Shown here in pieces: positions 19,210 to 22,500 of a stretch of 22,500 nt of DNA. Each line of letters starts with the position of its first letter. Position 1 is the first letter of the stretch. The stretch is from Apostichopus japonicus (taxonomy: Eukaryota > Echinodermata > Holothuroidea > Aspidochirotida > Stichopodidae): positions 15,057,501-15,080,000 of the forward strand of contig NC_092569.1 of the NCBI RefSeq assembly GCF_037975245.1, given 5' to 3'. Under the pieces are notes generated by a model, which saw nothing but the letters and a program-made list of their open reading frames with translations, had not been told where the DNA came from and searched no databases. Position numbers and translations under genes: made by a program.

Positions 19210-20530
19210 GACATTGTTGTAATACCTTGAGTAAGAGGTACGATATATAGCATGGTATAGCCTATACTGCCAGAGTGTAGCTAAATCACTTAATTCCCGA
19301 AAAATCACAAAAAGGCAGCCTGCTTAGTGTAGTTTAAAGGTGCCTATGCATTTATGGTATAAATATGTATATCGCCTATATAACGAAAATGAATATTTAT
19401 ATAGGAATAGTAACTTCCAACCTATGCAGTTGGGACAGTTTTCTAATGCAATACCGGGAAGGAGATGTTTCTTTTGTATGGCTAGGTGCTCTTGTTAGGT
19501 GTATTGCCAGGGCTGGGGCAGCCTTCCAGTGAAGTTAGCCCCCCCCACCTTCCCTCCTCTGACTGACACTAGTTTTACTTTTGTCTATTTCCTGTTTACG
19601 TTTCCAGTTTGAAAAGTTATGTGTTTGTGTTCTTTACTCCTACGCTATCCTCGTTCATATATTAGTCTGCTATTTATTTTCTGCTAACCTGCGGAAGCTG
19701 TGAAGGTCTATCATCCCCCTCACCTCCCCCTCCCCCGTCACCAGTCTTCGTGCACAAACTTGGCTGTACGGCCTCTACATGGTGTTTCTATGTTGAGTGA
19801 TTGTCCTTGATGGAACTTTATGAACATTGAATAACAAGTGAGGTCATCAATTGAAACATTTGTAAAGATACAACGTGAACTGCTCTGTGTGTACAATTTA
19901 TGTAACATTTCGGTTGTGTTATGCATTCCAATCAATAGGTTATCTCGGGTCATGTTATAAAACGCCACAGTAGTTTTCCCAACAGTAAATCGAATTTAAA
20001 CAATGTGATAAAAACCAAGAACGTCTAGACTATAGGTATTATTTCAACAATGCAGTATTATGCCATTTTTCGCGTCTCCTTTCTGAAAAAAATTCTAGGC
20101 CTCTTCAAAATTATCATTTATATAATATGGTCTTTTCTTTTGCTACGTTATACATAAAAATGTTAGTTATAAGGTAATGAGAACCACCCCAACTTAATTT
20201 TATCCTGAAAAGTGTTAAAAGTAGTTTTATGGATGGCAAATGCCTTTGTGCGTCGCAGGGTAGTATGCTGGTTAACATTTGAGTTTGAGTGACCACTATT
20301 TAACTTTAAAGCAAATTTATGACGGAAACTAGTACATCGAATATTATCAAGAAATCAATAAAAAAAAACAATGTCATAAATAGATATGTTAATTTTCCTC
20401 GCTGACGTCATAATTGGTATTGAGATAATGTAAAAACCACACTGACTACCTGATTACGTAACAATGTAGTAAAATATCAAATATTTCGTTTATAATATTA
20501 TGTTAGCAGTTTGAAAATCTAACTGTTGAA
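19210..20530. other. Unassigned stretch
   Basis: Frames at 19738-19968 and 20114-20296 (minus) lack motifs. CAGGGCTGGGGCAGCC at 19509 looks like a hAT terminus, but no partner end was found. C-rich runs lie near 19540 and 19713-19736. Confidence 0.5.
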
Positions 20531-20533
20531 AGA

Positions 20534-20612
20534 GTAATAATAATAATAATCATGATAATAATATTGATGATGATTATAATGATAATGAGAATAATATTAA
20601 TGACGATGATTT
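20534..20612 (+). repeat. Degenerate TAA/GAT trinucleotide repeat
   Basis: It starts with five TAA units and degrades into GATAAT and GATGAT units. Confidence 0.9.
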
Positions 20613-20766
20613 ACCCTATAGTATTTTCCCATATACTTGCACATGTACTCGAAAAGTGGTGTTCCATGTAATATATATACTTACAACAAAAAATTTAAAA
20701 AGTTATGTTACAAATCTAAAGCAAATTTCTGTTCGCATTGATGATAAACGATGAATAAACGGAGGA

Positions 20767-20812
20767 TTTTTTTTTAATAATAATAATTATGATTATTATT
20801 TTTATAATATTT
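20767..20812 (-). repeat. A-rich/ATT tail-like repeat, possible LINE 3' end
   Basis: Read on the minus strand this is ATT units followed by a run of nine A. It lies about 100 bp beyond the stop codon of the minus-strand LINE fragment, so it may be that element's 3' tail. A run of 14 A on the + strand (20865-20878) lies between them. The link is inferred. Confidence 0.5.
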
Positions 20813-20913
20813 GTTTTTCCATTTTTTATTTGCATTCATCTCTTCTGCACAACACATTAAGTTAAAAAAAAAAAAAAGTTCGTTTCATGACACCAAAAAG
20901 GACATTTCCTTTA

Positions 20914-21525
20914 TCAATAATGCAAAGAATCTCTTAGCAGTTTAATTTCTTTGTGCTTTTTCTTATTGATAAGTATATACATTTCAACACTCAAGAAAAC
21001 TGAAAGCATATGCTTGAAAATATCATAGCTTGGAACGCTTTTGTTAATTCTGCAAAGGTAAATATAATATTTGGCATAAAAAATTGTCAGGCTATACCAT
21101 TTCCTTTTGTTCTCATAATCATAACCAAAACACACGTGTTCGTACTCAACTACAACTTTTGAATTAAAGATTTCAAGATATATTTTGTTCCAAATATCTC
21201 CAACTGCGCTACAGCGCCAGTAAAGGTGGTCTAATGTTTCAGTAGGCTCGCCACGAAAAGTGCAACTTGGGTCGTCAATAATGTTAATTTTACTAAGAAA
21301 CCTATTTGTAGCAATGATACGATGGATAAACTTGTACTGAAAGCTTCTTAATTTAGTATCTCTAATCTTGCTACAAGAAACAAAAATCTCACTCCAGTTT
21401 AAAGAGGTGCCTTTAAAATCATTGTCCCATTTTAAACAACCACGTGGTTGCTCAATACAACGGCTGTTAAATTTATTATAAGCATATTGACAAATCTTAG
21501 TAGTACCATACAATTGCGCTAACAT
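20914..21525 (-). pseudogene. 5'-truncated LINE ORF2, C-terminal zinc-knuckle region
   Basis: The 203-codon frame resembles the region downstream of the reverse transcriptase in L1/Tx1-like LINEs. The best segment is residues 54-105, with IRDTKLRSFQYKFIHRIIATN followed by the zf-RVT-type knuckle, C88-x11-H100-x4-C105. The knuckle normally has a second cysteine three residues after the first; here residue 91 is arginine (codon CGT at 21253-21255), one base from TGT. The C-terminus (residues 120-203) is lysine- and tyrosine-rich, as in these proteins. The endonuclease and reverse transcriptase domains are missing. The frame stays open upstream of the first Met until the TAA microsatellite, so that ATG is not a real start. 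This is a dead remnant of a protein that would copy its RNA into chromosomal DNA. Confidence 0.82.
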
Positions 21526-21547
21526 AACCTGCTGACTACATATTTTT

Positions 21548-21594
21548 ATAATAATAATAATAATAATAATAATAATTAGGCTAATAATAATAAT

Positions 21595-21692
<98 letters not shown>

Positions 21693-21765
21693 TTAATAAT
21701 AATAATAATTATAATTAATAATAATTAATTATAATAATAATTAATAATTATCAATAATAATCATA
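21548..21765 (+). repeat. (TAA)n microsatellite
   Basis: About 220 bp of TAA units with a GGC interruption near 21579 and increasing TTA/ATT inversions after 21690. It abuts the truncated 5' side of the LINE fragment. Confidence 0.96.
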
Positions 21766-22181
21766 TTTAAAAAGAACATAACTGTCATTCTCTCTCTAAA
21801 ACATTTGATAGTTTGCTGGTGTTTATTCGGGTTTTCATACATACATTGCATATAATTAGCAATAATCGGTTACCCTTCGACAATGAAACATTACCCACTA
21901 GATATCAAAAGGAAAATATTTACACACCACGGCGCCACTTCGAAAAAAGAAAGAAAGAATTGTTTGTTGTATTGAACTGTAACAACTAATATTAGCAATG
22001 TTATATCTCAACGATCTTAGGAGATAACGCCGGTTCTAGTCGGAACAGAAGACAATATACAAACAATTACCGTGACTGTATTCACCAAACATCAGATGCG
22101 TTTGAAAGCAAACTCTGTTATCTTAAATATATTCATAAACATATTCTAATTCCTAGAAATATTGACAGATCTTTCATGATA
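21766..22181. other. Unassigned stretch
   Basis: Nothing is recognised between the TAA microsatellite and the third family A MITE. Confidence 0.55.
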
Positions 22182-22189
22182 GCTACCGC

Positions 22190-22451
22190 CAGGCGCGTAG
22201 CCCAAAGGGGGGGGGGCGAAGGGGGCAGCCTCCCCCTTGAGCATATTTTTATTGTATGTGTTTGTGATATCGCTAGTAATTTCAAAGAGAAAATACTAGG
22301 ATGCAACTTACAAGGCCTGGGAAGTGTACGTACGCTTCGCGCCAATTTATGGTGGCGCTACGCTTAGATAGTTTGCAATGCCTTATCTACGGCTCCGGTA
22401 GTTTGCCTACAGTTTCGCCCCTCCCTTGGCAAATTCCTCGCTACACGCCTG
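22190..22451 (+). mobile_element. hAT MITE family A, copy 3
   Basis: The left end CAGGCGCGTAGC is intact. The right end GCTACACGCCTG has one substitution. The flanks GCTACCGC (22182-22189) and CCTACCAC (22452-22459) agree at 6 of 8 positions. The body is co-linear with copy 2 but lacks about 35 bp after CAAGGCCTGGGAAGTG, where the ATCTGGGAGGCATTT section is missing. Length is 262 bp. The uninterrupted GGTGGCGC site is at 22351-22358. Overlapping frames are incidental. Confidence 0.88.
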
Positions 22452-22500
22452 CCTACCACTGCTTTGATGAATATTTATGAGCTTCCTCACACCCTTCACT

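Noticed and set aside
19509-19740. Possible hAT element starting CAGGGCTGGGGCAGCC
   Set aside because: No inverted partner terminus or 8-bp flanking duplication could be found within a plausible distance.

Overview
The window looks like non-coding, repeat-rich DNA from an animal genome. It is AT-rich and has no operon-like gene packing. The longest open frame is 203 codons and is a broken retrotransposon fragment. The repeats are of animal type: a tRNA-headed SINE with an L2-like 3' tail, a LINE C-terminal fragment with a reverse-transcriptase-associated zinc knuckle, and several families of short hAT-type DNA transposons. A marine invertebrate deuterostome (an echinoderm or relative) is my best guess from the SINE type, the many poly(G)/poly(C) tracts and the frequent TAGGCCTA-like words. 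That guess is weak. I found no host gene, rRNA, functional tRNA, CRISPR array or bacterial-type regulatory signal.

Layout. 161-536 and 2088-2466 are old hAT elements with Charlie-like ends. 3864-5097 is a hAT MITE (family A, perfect 8-bp target duplication) interrupted by a second hAT element (family B, 4080-4996, also with a perfect 8-bp duplication). 5271-5520 is a (TTTGA)n array. 6126-6151 is a perfect 26-bp palindrome. 7043-7380 is a degraded tRNA-like SINE ending beside a 42-bp AT palindrome. 8328-8390 is a small foldback. 10372-10683 is a full-length SINE with an 11-bp target duplication. 11255-11625 is a third hAT MITE family (D). 12515-12984 is a foldback element with about 80-bp terminal inverted repeats built on a 22-bp minisatellite. 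14962-15052 can form a multi-stem hairpin. 16216-16514 and 22190-22451 are two more family A copies. A less defined family (C) occurs at 2617-2748 (inverted), 8631-9034 and 16584-16835. 20914-21525 (minus strand) is the C-terminal part of a LINE ORF2, lying among TAA microsatellites. The remainder is unassigned AT-rich DNA with simple tracts.

The elements do not form a pathway. They record successive transposon insertions. The clearest case is the nested insertion at 3864-5097, for which two uninterrupted relatives in the same window preserve the empty target site. No previously undescribed functional system is evident. The most unusual objects are the nested, module-sharing hAT elements and the 12.5-13.0 kb foldback/minisatellite element.
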